NCBI GenBank assembly: GCA_022839785.1 | Contig: JALHJW010000007.1 | Span: forward strand, 91,181 to 155,180 | DNA from: Desulfovibrio sp. | Lineage (GTDB): Bacteria; Desulfobacterota; Desulfovibrionia; Desulfovibrionales; Desulfovibrionaceae | DNA: 64,000 nucleotides | Direction: 5' to 3' | Translations under genes and position numbers: made by a program | In this document: piece by piece, positions 51,638-61,500 of the stretch | How the letters are laid out: each line of letters starts with the position of its first letter | Position numbering within the stretch: the stretch's first letter is position 1 | Notes under the pieces: model-generated | Told to the model about the DNA's origin: nothing | Database searches by the model: none | Seen by the model: the letters and a program-made list of their open reading frames with translations, nothing else

Positions 51638-52549
51638 ATGGATCTCAGCGTTTCCTTCGGCGGCCTGACCCTCAAGAACCCGGTGCTCACCGCCTCGGGC
51701 ACCTTCGGCTACGGCCTGGAGTTCACCCCCTACGGCGACCTCGCCCGGCTGGGCGGCTTCGTGGTCAAGGGCATCTCGCTCCTGCCGCGCGAGGGCAACC
51801 CCATGCCGCGCATCGCCGAGACGCCCTGCGGCATGCTCAACGCCATCGGCCTGCAGAACGTCGGGGCCGAAGTCTTCCTGCGCGACAAGCTGCCGCGCCT
51901 GCCCTGGCGCGAGACCGCCGTGGTCGTCAACCTCTACGCCTGCTCCGCCGAGGAGTTCGGCGACCTGGCCGGGCTCTTCGCCGGCGAGGAGGGCGTGGCC
52001 GCCCTCGAGGTCAACGTCTCCTGCCCCAACGTCAGGGAGGGCGGCGCGGCCTTCGGCGCGGACCCCGCCCAGATCGCGGCCGTGACCGCCGCCGTGAAGC
52101 GCCGCGCCGGGGACAAGCCGGTCATCGTCAAGCTCTCGCCCAACGTCACGGACATCGTGGCCGCCGGGCGCGCGGCCATGGACGGCGGCGCGGACATCCT
52201 CTCGGCCATCAACACCCTCACCGGCATGGCCGTGGACGTGCGCACCCGGCGGCCCCGGCTGGCCAACGTGGTGGGCGGCCTCTCCGGCCCCGCCGTCAAG
52301 CCCGTGGGGCTCAGGTGCGTCTGGCAGCTCGCCTCGGCCCTGCCCCTGCCGGTCATCGGCATCGGCGGCATCGCCTCGGCCGAGGACGCCCTGGAATACG
52401 TCCTCGTGGGCGCGCACGCCGTGCAGGCCGGAACCGCCAACTTCTCGCGGCCCGACTTCGCCTTCCGCCTCGTGGACGACATCGCGGCCCTGGCCGCGGA
52501 ACTCGGGCTGGACTCCCTGGACGCCTGCCGGGGCGGCCTCAGAACCTGA
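51638..52549 (+). CDS. pyrD: Class 1B dihydroorotate dehydrogenase PyrD
   Basis: A 303-residue FMN enzyme of pyrimidine synthesis, oxidising dihydroorotate to orotate. The class 1 catalytic Cys lies in LEVNVSCPNVREGG. The FMN-binding strands VIVKLSPNVTD, SAINTLTGMAVD and GIGGIASAEDALE are present. The genetic link to pyrK shows it is the NAD-linked 1B type. GGGGAGG precedes the ATG. Confidence 0.96.
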   Translation: MDLSVSFGGLTLKNPVLTASGTFGYGLEFTPYGDLARLGGFVVKGISLLPREGNPMPRIAETPCGMLNAIGLQNVGAEVFLRDKLPRLPWRETAVVVNLYACSAEEFGDLAGLFAGEEGVAALEVNVSCPNVREGGAAFGADPAQIAAVTAAVKRRAGDKPVIVKLSPNVTDIVAAGRAAMDGGADILSAINTLTGMAVDVRTRRPRLANVVGGLSGPAVKPVGLRCVWQLASALPLPVIGIGGIASAEDALEYVLVGAHAVQAGTANFSRPDFAFRLVDDIAALAAELGLDSLDACRGGLRT

Positions 52550-52583
52550 AACAGGCCGCGCGCGGCCGGGCGGAGGAGCAGCC

Positions 52584-54128
52584 ATGCCGAGCATCCACGG
52601 CATCGCGGACAGGCATGTGGTCATCGACAGGCGGCCCGGCGTCTACCTGAGCTTCCCGGACGTCGCCCGTCTGGGCGGCCGCCTCGTCTGCGTCTACCGC
52701 GAGACCGACTCCCACTACCCCAAATACCAGCGCCTGCTCTGGAAGGTCTCCGACGACCTCGGCCGGGCCTGGGGGCCGCCGCGCATCCTGCACGCCTCGG
52801 CGGGCCACTGCCCGCGCATCGTGCACCTCGCGGGCGAGGGCAACGGCGAACTGGCCGCGATCTCGGACGGCGGCGCGGTCATGGCCTGGTCCCAGGACCG
52901 CGGCGAGACCTTCGGCCTGCATCCGGCCGGCGGCCTCGTCCACTCCATGCCCGACCGCATCCTCCCCTTGGACCGCCGCGTCTTCCTGACCACGGCCCAC
53001 ACCCACCGGGGCCGCGCCCCCAGGCCGGAATGCGGCCAGGCCCCCATCGAGCAGATGGTCTACCTCTCCCGCAACCGGGGCATGACCTGGGAGCCCCTGG
53101 CGGTACACGCCTTCGACCCCTGCCTGACGCTCTGCGAGGCCTCCATGTGCCGCCTGCCGGACGGGCGGCTGCTGGCCCTCTTCCGCGAGAACAGCGGGGT
53201 CTGCGAGCCCATGTACCGCAGCTTCTCCGCCGACGACGGCCAGACCTGGAGCGAGCCCGCGCCCACCCCGTTCGTCGGCCACCGCCCCACCCTCGGCCTG
53301 ACCTCCACCGGCAGGCTGCTCGTCACCTACCGCTGCGTGGGGCCGCACCTTTCCACCTCGGCCTGGCTGGGCGGCCTGGACGAGCTGTGCGGCGACTACC
53401 AGGTGCACGGCCTCGCGCCGTCCGCGCGCAGCCCCCGCCTCACCCCGTCCGGCCTGCTCATCGACACCCCCGCCGGACCGGACGCGGCCGTGCGCTACGC
53501 CCTGCGCCCCCTGTCCGCCCCCGGTTCGGCCAGGGCCGAGCTGTCCGTGCGCCTCGCCGTGGAGCAGGCCGAGCCGCACGCCTGCTGCATCCGCTTCGGC
53601 GGCCTGTGGTGGAGCGTCACGCCCGGGGCCGTCCTGCCCCTCGCGCCCGGCGGACGGCGCATCGCCATCCCCGAGGGCGAGGTCGACCTGGCCTTCTCCT
53701 ACGAGCCCGGGCAGGTGCGGCTGCGCGTGAATGGCCGCACCCGCCACCGCCGCGCCGCGCCCCTGGACGTCTCGGCCCGCGCCGTGTCCGTCGGCAACCG
53801 CGACACCGAAAAGGACAACGGGGGCCGCTGGCGGCTCCTGGCCATGCGGCTGTCCATCGAGGAGCCGCGCTACTCCCGCCGCTACGCCTGGAGCTGGACC
53901 CCGGCCGACGGCCTGCCCGACGCCCGGGTGCGGCGCGGCGTGCTGGAGCTGGCCGACGCGCGCGGCCTCTGGGGGGGCGACATGGGCTACTCCGGCTGGT
54001 GCGAACTGCCGGACGGGACCTTCTTCTGCTGCTACCACCACGCCGACGCGCACGATCCGGACTACGAGCAGACCCGCACCGCCTACGTGCGCGGCTCCTT
54101 CTTCTCGCCGGACGACTTTTCCGGCTGA
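52584..54128 (+). CDS. Sialidase-fold (BNR/Asp-box) protein with extra C-terminal domain
   Basis: A 514-residue protein with four Asp-boxes: SDDLGRAW (56-63), SQDRGETF (103-110), SRNRGMTW (162-169) and SADDGQTW (215-222), which define a six-bladed beta-propeller. An Arg early on (VYRETD, R39) could be part of the sialidase Arg triad. Residues 290-420 form a separate beta-rich, lectin-like region inserted into the propeller. There is no signal peptide, so it is probably cytoplasmic. The gene follows pyrD by 34 bp with a good GGAGGAG site. Its substrate is unknown; true sialidase activity is not assured. Confidence 0.75.
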   Translation: MPSIHGIADRHVVIDRRPGVYLSFPDVARLGGRLVCVYRETDSHYPKYQRLLWKVSDDLGRAWGPPRILHASAGHCPRIVHLAGEGNGELAAISDGGAVMAWSQDRGETFGLHPAGGLVHSMPDRILPLDRRVFLTTAHTHRGRAPRPECGQAPIEQMVYLSRNRGMTWEPLAVHAFDPCLTLCEASMCRLPDGRLLALFRENSGVCEPMYRSFSADDGQTWSEPAPTPFVGHRPTLGLTSTGRLLVTYRCVGPHLSTSAWLGGLDELCGDYQVHGLAPSARSPRLTPSGLLIDTPAGPDAAVRYALRPLSAPGSARAELSVRLAVEQAEPHACCIRFGGLWWSVTPGAVLPLAPGGRRIAIPEGEVDLAFSYEPGQVRLRVNGRTRHRRAAPLDVSARAVSVGNRDTEKDNGGRWRLLAMRLSIEEPRYSRRYAWSWTPADGLPDARVRRGVLELADARGLWGGDMGYSGWCELPDGTFFCCYHHADAHDPDYEQTRTAYVRGSFFSPDDFSG

Positions 54129-54251
54129 GGCCGGGGCGGGGGGAAGCGGGACGCAAAGGGAAGGGCAGGGACCGGAGGAACGGCCCGCGGCCGTGCAAAA
54201 GCCGCGGAGAGGGGCGGCGGAACGAAGACGCCGGGCCGCCCCCTGGGGCGG

Positions 54252-55514
54252 CTAGTGCTCGCCGCGGAAGCCGAAGAAGGAGTTGGCCCAGAGCAGGGAG
54301 TCGTAGTAGCAGCGCGCCGCCACCAGGGGGTCGAGGCGCAGCTCCTGCATGACCGTGTCCAGCCGCTCCCAGTTGCCGTTCTCGAAGCATTTGGCCAGAT
54401 CCAGCCAGGAGGCGTAGGGCGACTCCCCGCCGCACAGCCCCTCCTTGAGGCCGTTCTCCAGCGGCATCTCCCCGGTGATCTCCCGCATGGGCAGGTCGAG
54501 CATGGCGTCCAGCAGGGAGAAGAGTCCGAGCAGGAAGAGCCCGGACGGGTCCACGCCGGGATGCACCCCGCCCTGGGCCGCGCGCTCCAGGAATTTGCCC
54601 CGGATGGCCGAGAGGTACGGCAGCTCGGAGGACTTGCCCGCGGGCAAAAGGTCCGTGAGCATGATGATGCGCAGCCAGTTGCGCACCTTGTTCCAGCCCA
54701 GGATGACGATGGCCTGCTTGATGGAGTGGACCTTCTGCGGGAAGGAGAAGGCCGCGGAGTTGAGATAGGCCAGGAGCCGGTACGAGATGGAGACGTCGGT
54801 CTGGATGAGCGAGGCCAGCTCGTTGAAGTCCGGCTCCTCGTAGGCCAGCAGGCGGAAGAGCCCCAGGCGCGAGGCCTCGTTGGAGGTCAGCTTGCGGCCC
54901 GGCACCACCACGGGCTTCTGGAAGAAGAAGCCCTGGTAGAGGGAGACGCCCAGGGAGGTCAGCATCTCGTAGCGCGAGCGGTCCTCCACCCGCTTGGCCA
55001 CCACCTCGGCGCGGTGCTGCTCCGCGCCCGAGATCAGGCGCTTGAGGTCGAAGCCGTCCGCGCCCAGGGCGTCGATAGTCACGAAGTCGGCGAGGCGGTA
55101 CAGGTCGCGGTAGGAGGGATGGGCGCTGAAGCCGTCGAGCATGATGGCGTAGCCCTCGCGGCGCAGCCGGTCCAGGGCGTCCAGCAGTTCGGGCCGCAGC
55201 TCCGCAGGCTCGTTCAGCTTGATCACCGAGGACTGGGCGGGCAACGCCATGGGCACCTCGTCCAGCACCGCGCGTTCGGTGAAGGTGAGGACCACGCGGG
55301 TGTCGGGGCGCAGCGCGTCCTTGCCGGGCAGGGCGAAGGCGTTGGCCGCCACGGTCAGGGTGGCCAGGTTGGCGTCGTCCATGACCGCCCGTTCGGCCTC
55401 CGGGCTGTCGCGGTAGAAGAGTTCGTAGCCCCAGACCTGTTCGGAGCGGTCGAAGAGAGGTTGCCGGGCGAAGACAGTCGGAGTATACAGTTCGTCGCCG
55501 GGATCGTGGGTCAT
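54252..55514 (-). CDS. EAL-HDOD (YuxH-type) signalling protein with degenerate EAL
   Basis: A 420-residue cytoplasmic protein. The N-terminal EAL-like domain begins VFARQPLFDRSEQVWGYELFYR; the glutamate remains but the catalytic DDFGTG-type loop is replaced by LDGFSAHP, so c-di-GMP hydrolysis is unlikely. The C-terminal HDOD domain (DVSISYRLLAYLNSAAF, IKQAIVILGWNKVRNWLR) is complete. Such proteins act as regulators in motility or stress. The start at 55514 follows GGAG. It is divergent from the cNMP-binding gene, sharing a 143-bp control region. Confidence 0.88.
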   Translation of the reverse strand: MTHDPGDELYTPTVFARQPLFDRSEQVWGYELFYRDSPEAERAVMDDANLATLTVAANAFALPGKDALRPDTRVVLTFTERAVLDEVPMALPAQSSVIKLNEPAELRPELLDALDRLRREGYAIMLDGFSAHPSYRDLYRLADFVTIDALGADGFDLKRLISGAEQHRAEVVAKRVEDRSRYEMLTSLGVSLYQGFFFQKPVVVPGRKLTSNEASRLGLFRLLAYEEPDFNELASLIQTDVSISYRLLAYLNSAAFSFPQKVHSIKQAIVILGWNKVRNWLRIIMLTDLLPAGKSSELPYLSAIRGKFLERAAQGGVHPGVDPSGLFLLGLFSLLDAMLDLPMREITGEMPLENGLKEGLCGGESPYASWLDLAKCFENGNWERLDTVMQELRLDPLVAARCYYDSLLWANSFFGFRGEH

Positions 55515-55657
55515 AAGTACTCCATCGGCCTTGCAAAAAAGATGTCCGGCCAGCCCCACTCCGCCCCCAAGGCACGCCCGGGGCTCTTCATAGCACAGGG
55601 CCGGGGGGGATGGCGAGAGGCCGGGGCCGGGTTTCGGCCAGGGAAAAGCGAGGAAGC

Positions 55658-56158
55658 ATGCCAAAACCGGGACGTCCCCGCGGCGGCGCGGGATTCATGG
55701 ACACGCTCCGGCTGCTGCCGGGCTTCGAGGAGATCGGCGCGGACAGGCTGGCCGAGATACTGGCCGCCGTCAGCGTGCGGCAGTACGAGCCGGGCGAGCT
55801 GATCATCCGCGAAGGCGAGGTGGACAGCCGGGTCTTCTTCCTCGTGCAGGGCCAGGTGCGCATCGCCAAGGGCGAGGCGGAGCTGGACCGCCTGCACCGC
55901 CTGGGCGACCTTTTCGGCGAGATGGGGGCCATCGACGGCGGGCCGCGCTGCGCCTCGGTCCAGGCCGTGCAACGCAGCCTCTGCCTGGCCGTGGACGCCG
56001 CGGTCATGCGCACCCTGCGGGACGAGTCCCGGCTGCTCTTCAGCGCCGTGCTCTTCAGGACCTTCGCCGAGCGCCTGGCCGAACGGCTGCGCGAGATGAA
56101 CGACGAGAACCTCCGCCTGCGGGAGCTGCTGCGCGCGCACGGCCTCCTCCCGGCCTGA
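55658..56158 (+). CDS. Cyclic-nucleotide-binding domain protein
   Basis: A 166-residue protein with one Crp-like cNMP-binding domain: YEPGELIIREGEVDSRVFFLVQGQV (quoted in part: EPGELIIREGEVDSRVFFLV), the hinge LGDLFGEMGAIDGGPRCASVQA, and a following helix with a coiled-coil tail. No HTH follows, so it is a sensory adaptor rather than a Crp-type regulator. The phosphate-binding Arg position (GPRCASV) is present. The ATG at 55658 has AGGAAG upstream; an ATG at 55697 would shorten it by 13 residues. Divergent from the EAL-HDOD gene. Confidence 0.88.
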   Translation: MPKPGRPRGGAGFMDTLRLLPGFEEIGADRLAEILAAVSVRQYEPGELIIREGEVDSRVFFLVQGQVRIAKGEAELDRLHRLGDLFGEMGAIDGGPRCASVQAVQRSLCLAVDAAVMRTLRDESRLLFSAVLFRTFAERLAERLREMNDENLRLRELLRAHGLLPA

Positions 56159-56229
56159 TCCCCCGCGCCGTCCGGCGTTCGGGAAATGCAAAAACAGACC
56201 GTCGCACGCGGCTTCCGATTGACGCGAGT

Positions 56230-56243
56230 TAAACACTCGTTTA
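56230..56243. promoter_or_regulatory. TetR operator before the efflux regulator
   Basis: TAAAC-ACTC-GTTTA is a perfect palindrome 38-51 bases before the TetR gene, of the TTAAAC/GTTTAA class bound by many TetR efflux regulators. Autoregulation is likely. Confidence 0.75.
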
Positions 56244-56280
56244 GGGAGAGGGCTCGCCCCCGCCGGGGCAGGAGAGGGCC

Positions 56281-56991
56281 ATGAGCAGAGACGCGGGCGC
56301 GGAGACCCGAAGCCGGATCATCGAGGCGGCCGGCCGCATCTTCGCCGACAAGGGCTTTCACCGCGCCACGGTGCGCGGCATCTGCGGCCGCGCCGGGGTC
56401 AACGTGGCCCTGGTCGCCTACCATTTCGGCGGCAAGGAGGGGCTCTACCGCGAGGTCCTGGCCCACGCCCTGGCCGAATCCCTGCGCCGCTTCCCCCCGC
56501 CCACGGAGGCCGAGGCCCGGCTCGCCCCGCGCGAGCGCATCCGGCTCTTCGTGCGCGGCCACCTGGCGCGCATCCGCAGGGGCGTGCGGCCCGGCTGGGG
56601 CGACCGCCTGCTGCGCCGCGAATTCTTCGAGATCAGCCCGGCCATGGAGGACCTTGTGCGCAAGGCCATCCAGCCCATGGCCGAGCGGCTGAACGGCGCG
56701 GTGCGTGAACTGCTGGACCTGCCCGCGCGCGACCTGGACGTGCTGCGCTGCTGCACCTCCGTGGTCGGACAGTGCCTGCACCACGTCTTCAACGCCCAGG
56801 TCGTCACCACATTGCATCCGGAGATAGGCTACGAGCCGGGGCAGCTCGACGCGCTGGCCGACCACATCACCGAGTTCTCGCTGGCCGGGATCGCGGCCGT
56901 CCGGGCCCGCCGCGAGGGCCCGGCCGGGCAGCCCGTCGCCGCGCCCGCGTCGCCCCGGCCCGTCCGCCGGGAGCGGGAGGCCGGGGCGTGA
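56281..56991 (+). CDS. TetR-family regulator with CecR-like C-terminal domain
   Basis: A 236-residue repressor. The HTH is in AAGRIFADKGFHRATVRGIC and GRAGVNVALVAYHFGGKEGLY (quoted in 20-residue parts). The C-terminal domain (REFFEISPAMEDLVRKAIQP, CCTSVVGQCLHHVFN) resembles the YbiH/CecR group that governs multidrug transporters. It lies 337 bp before an RND efflux pair and has a palindromic operator in its own promoter, so it most likely represses both itself and the pump. The inducing drug is unknown. Confidence 0.9.
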   Translation: MSRDAGAETRSRIIEAAGRIFADKGFHRATVRGICGRAGVNVALVAYHFGGKEGLYREVLAHALAESLRRFPPPTEAEARLAPRERIRLFVRGHLARIRRGVRPGWGDRLLRREFFEISPAMEDLVRKAIQPMAERLNGAVRELLDLPARDLDVLRCCTSVVGQCLHHVFNAQVVTTLHPEIGYEPGQLDALADHITEFSLAGIAAVRARREGPAGQPVAAPASPRPVRREREAGA

Positions 56992-57328
56992 GCCGCCGGG
57001 CGGCCCGGGGCCGCGCCGCGCGGGGTGTGGATGTGCAGGCGTGTGCAACGCATTGCGCACGGCATGTGCGGGAAATTGCACAAATGACCGGGGCCGCCGT
57101 GCGCATCGTTAGCCATCCATGCGCAATGAAAGATGTTTTCGTGTCTGGCGCGGCTTCTGCTTGGCCGTTCCAGACAGCGCGCGGGACGCGGGCCGGGCGG
57201 GGCGTCGGCCTCGCGGCCGGGCCGGACGGATCAACAACCAGTCGTTTCAGGAAGGAGCGTCCACATATGGGGAAGACGAACCGGCGCCGGACAGCGGCGC
57301 GTCCGCACGGACGCCATGGAGCGGCCGC
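56992..57328. other. Intergenic region between tetR and the RND genes
   Basis: 337 bp. It contains several TGTGCA/TGCACA-like motifs (TGTGCAGGCG, GTGTGCAACGCATTGCGCAC, ATTGCACAAATG between 57030 and 57085), which may form the pump's operator. A long in-frame upstream extension of the adaptor gene exists from 57119 but lacks a signal peptide and is unlikely. Confidence 0.5.
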
Positions 57329-58570
57329 ATGAGCAGGCAGGCCGCGTTCATCCTCCGCGCCGCGCTGCTGTTGGCCGCGGCTGGGCTTCTCTTCTGGCTG
57401 CTGTCCCCGCATCTGTCCGGCGACGCGCCCGATTCCGGCAAAAGCGCCCAGGCCCCGGGAACGGCTCCGGCCCAGGGCGAAGGCCAGCCCGCCCCGGCCG
57501 CCGCCGGGCGGGGCGGCAGGGTCCCGGTGGCCGTGGCCGCGACCCGGCGCGGCGACTTCCCCATCGAGATCAAGGCCGTGGGCACGGTGGAGGCCAGCGC
57601 CAGCGTGGGCATCAAGGCCCGCATCGGCGGCGAGCTGACTCGCGTGCATTTCACCGAAGGGCAGGAGGTCAAGAAGGGCGACCTGCTCTTCACCATCGAC
57701 CAACGGCCCCTGCAGGCCGCGCTCTCCGAGGCCCAGGCCAAGCTGGAGCGCGACCGCGCCCTGCTGGAGAAGGCCGCGGAGGACTACCGCCGCTACCAGG
57801 ACCTGGAGCGGCAGAAGATCGTCAGCCGCGAGCAGTTCGAGCAGGTCTTCTCCAACGTCTCGGCCCTGCGCGCCACGGTGCGCGCCGACGAGGCCGCGGT
57901 GGAGAGCGCCCGGGTGCAGCTCGACTACTCCTCCATCCGCTCGCCCATCGACGGCCGCGTGGGCCGTCTGCTGCAGCACATGGGCAACATGGTCAAGGCC
58001 AACGACGACAATCCCCTGGTGACCATCGTGCAGATGGAGCCGGTGTGGGTCTCCTTCGCCCTGCCCGAGGAGCGGCTGAACGACGTGCTCACGGCCATGC
58101 GCGCCGGGGACGTGCCGGTTCTGGCCGAGCCCGCCGAGGCCGCCGCGCCCGAGCTCGGCAAGCTCTTCTTCGTGGACAACCTGGTGGACCGCAAGACCGG
58201 CACCATCACGCTCAAGGCCGAGTTCGCCAACCAGAACCGCATGCTCTGGCCCGGCCGCTTCGTGACCGTCTCGATCCGCCTCGGCATGGTCAGGGACGCG
58301 GTCATCGCTCCCGGCCGCGCCGTGCAGACGGGCCTTGAGGGCCAGTACGTCTGGGTCGTGGACGACAAGAACCAGGCCTCCCTGCGCAGGGTGATCACGG
58401 GCCGCGCCTCGGAGCAGGAGACGGTGATCGTCTCCGGGCTCTCGGAGAACGAGCGGGTGGTGGTGGAGGGCCACCTGCGCGTGACGCCCGGCTCGACCGT
58501 GGAGGTCAAGGACGAACCCGCCGCCCCGGCGCGTCCGGACGGCGCGGCCCCGGCCGGGAAGAGCCAGTGA
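57329..58570 (+). CDS. RND efflux membrane-fusion (adaptor) protein
   Basis: A 413-residue periplasmic adaptor. ATG at 57329 places a signal-anchor (AAFILRAALLLAAAGLLFWL) right at the N-terminus. A lipoyl half (VGTVEASASVGIKARIGGEL), a coiled-coil hairpin rich in Glu/Arg (residues about 130-190), the second lipoyl half (SPIDGRVGRLL) and the beta-barrel follow. It links the inner-membrane pump to an outer-membrane channel. The GTG start of the pump gene overlaps its stop. MdtA-like. Confidence 0.92.
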   Translation: MSRQAAFILRAALLLAAAGLLFWLLSPHLSGDAPDSGKSAQAPGTAPAQGEGQPAPAAAGRGGRVPVAVAATRRGDFPIEIKAVGTVEASASVGIKARIGGELTRVHFTEGQEVKKGDLLFTIDQRPLQAALSEAQAKLERDRALLEKAAEDYRRYQDLERQKIVSREQFEQVFSNVSALRATVRADEAAVESARVQLDYSSIRSPIDGRVGRLLQHMGNMVKANDDNPLVTIVQMEPVWVSFALPEERLNDVLTAMRAGDVPVLAEPAEAAAPELGKLFFVDNLVDRKTGTITLKAEFANQNRMLWPGRFVTVSIRLGMVRDAVIAPGRAVQTGLEGQYVWVVDDKNQASLRRVITGRASEQETVIVSGLSENERVVVEGHLRVTPGSTVEVKDEPAAPARPDGAAPAGKSQ

Positions 58571-61500
58571 ACATCGCCGCCCCGTTCATCCGCCGTCCGG
58601 TCATGACCACCCTGGTCATGGCCGCCATGCTCCTGTTCGGTCTCATGGGCTATTTCAAGCTGCCCGTCTCCGACCTGCCCAACGTGGACTACCCGACCAT
58701 CGAGGTCAGGGCCACCCTGTCCGGCGCGCGGCCCGAGAACATGGCCTCGTCCGTGGCCACGCCGCTGGAGCGCGAGTTCGCCACCATCGCGGGCATCGAC
58801 TCCATGAGTTCGGTGAGCAGCCAGGGCAGCACGCGCATCACCATCCAGTTCAACCTCGCCCGCGACATCGACGCCGCGGCGCAGGACGTGCAGGCCGCCA
58901 TCTCCAAGGCGCAGCGCAAGCTGCCCGACGAGATGACCACCCCGCCCTCCCTGCGCAAGGTCAACCCGGCCGACTCGCCCATCCTCTACCTCACCCTGGC
59001 CTCCAAGACCCTGCCGCTCTCCGTGGTCACGGAGTACGCGGACACGATCATCGGCCAGCGCATCTCCATGGTCCAGGGCGTGGCCCAGGTGAACATCTAC
59101 GGCGAGCGCAAGTACGCCGTGCGCGTGCAGCTCGATCCCAAGGCCCTGGCCTCGCGGGGCCTGGGGCTGGACGAGGTGGCCGAGGCCGTGGCCAAGGGCA
59201 ACACCAACCTGCCCACCGGCACCCTGTCAGGGGATTTCGCGGCCTACAACATCAAGTCCTCGGGCAAGCTCCAGTCCGCCGCCGACTTCCGGCCCCTCAT
59301 CGTCTCCTGGCAGGGCGGCTCGCCCGTCAGGCTGGAGCAGCTCGGCCGCGTGCTGGACGGCGTGGAGAACGACCGCATGGCCCTGTGGCGGGGCGACGAC
59401 CCTGCCGTCATCCTGGCCATCCAGCGCCAGCCCGGCACCAACACCGTGGAGGTGGTGGACGCCATCCGCGAGCTGGTCCCGGCCTTCCAGAAGCAGCTCC
59501 CCGCGGGCCTGGAGATGTCGGTCATGTACGACCGCTCCGAGTCCATCCGCGAATCCGTGGCCGACGTGAAGTTCACCCTGGTCCTGACGATCGTCCTGGT
59601 CGTGCTGGTGATCTTCCTCTTCCTGCGCAACGTGCGCGCCACGGTCATCCCCAGCCTGGCGCTGCCCATCTCCATCATCGCCACCTTCGCGGTCATGCAC
59701 TGGCGGGGCTACTCCCTGGACAACCTCTCGCTCATGGCCATGACCCTGGCCGTGGGCTTCGTGGTGGACGACGCCATCGTCATGCTGGAGAACATCGTGC
59801 GCCACCGCGAGATGGGGAAGAGCAGGCTGCAGGCCGCCCTGGACGGCTCGCGCGAGATCGCCTTCACCATCGTCTCCATGACCATCTCCCTGGCCGCGGT
59901 CTTCATCCCGGTCATGTTCATGGGCGGCGTGGTGGGGCGGCTCTTCGAGGAGTTCGGCGTGGTCATCATGGCCTCGGTGCTCTTCTCGGGCGTGGTTTCC
60001 CTGACCCTCACGCCCATGCTCTGCGCGCGCTTCCTCTCCGAGAACGGCCACGGCCACGCCGCGCCCCCGAACCGCTTCTTCCGGTTCTCCGAGCGCTTCT
60101 TCGACGCCGCCCTGGCCCTCTACCGCGCCACCCTGCAGATCTGCATGCGCCGCCACGCGGCGACTTTCCTGGTCTCGCTGCTCGTGCTGGGCGCCACAGT
60201 GGCCGTGTTCCAGCGCATGCCCAAGGGCTTTTTGCCCAGCCAGGACACGGGCATGATCTGGGCCACCACCGAGGCGGCCCAGGGCGTCTCCTTCGACGAG
60301 ATGGCGCGGCTGCAGCGGTCGCTCCATCCCATCCTGGAGAAGGAGCCGGCCATCGCCTCCGTCATGTCCGTGATCGGCGCGGGCGGCCCCAACGCCACCG
60401 GCAACACCGGCCGTCTGACCTTGACCCTGACGCCGCACGACCAGCGCACCGAGAGCGCCGACGATCTGGTCAAGAAGCTCCGTCCCAAGCTCAATTCCGT
60501 GCCCGGCATCCAGGTTTATCTGCGCAACCCGCCCATGATCAACGTGGGCGGCCGCAGCACCAAGAGCCTCTACCAGTTCACCCTGCAGAATCCGGACACG
60601 GCCGAACTCTACCGCTACGCCGCCCTCCTGGAGGACAAGCTCAAGGGATCGAGACTCCTGCAGGACGTGTCCTCCGACGTGCAGCTCTCGAACCCCGAGG
60701 TGCGGGTGGACATCCGGCGCGACCGCGCCGCCTCGCTCGGCATCACGCCGCAGCAGATCGAACTGGCCCTGCAGAGCGCCTTCGGCACCCGCCAGGTCTC
60801 CACCATCTACACCGACACCAACGACTACCAGGTCATCCTCGAACTGCTGCCCGAGTACCTGCGCGACGCCTCGGCCCTGTCCCTGCTCTACGTGCGCGGC
60901 ACGGACGGCAACCTCGTGCCCCTGGACGCCCTGGCCGAGATCAGCAAGGGCGTGGGGCCCGTGGTCATCAACCACGGCGGCCAGCTCCCCTCGGCCACCA
61001 TCTCCTTCAACCTCAGGCCCGGGGTGGCCCTGTCCCAGGCCGTGGCCGAGGTCGAGGGCACGGCGCGCGGGCTTCTGCCCGCCACCTTCTCCACCGGCTT
61101 CGAGGGCACGGCCCAGGCCTTCCAGGCCTCGACGAAAGGCATGCTGGTCATGCTCGTGCTGGCCGTGGCCGTGATCTACATCGTGCTCGGCATCCTCTAC
61201 GAGAGCTTCATCCACCCCCTGACCATCCTCTCGGGCCTGCCCTCGGCGGGCTTCGGCGCGCTGGTCACGCTCTGGCTCTTCGGCCGGGAGCTGGACATCT
61301 ACGGCTTCGTGGGCATCATCATGCTCGTGGGCATCGTCAAGAAGAACGCCATCATGATGATCGACTTCGCCCTGGAGGCGCAGCGCGACCAGGGGCTCTC
61401 CCCGGCCGAGGCCATCTACCAGGGCTGCCTGGTGCGTTTTAGGCCCATCATGATGACCACCATGGCCGCGCTCATGGGCACCCTGCCCATCGCCGCGGCC

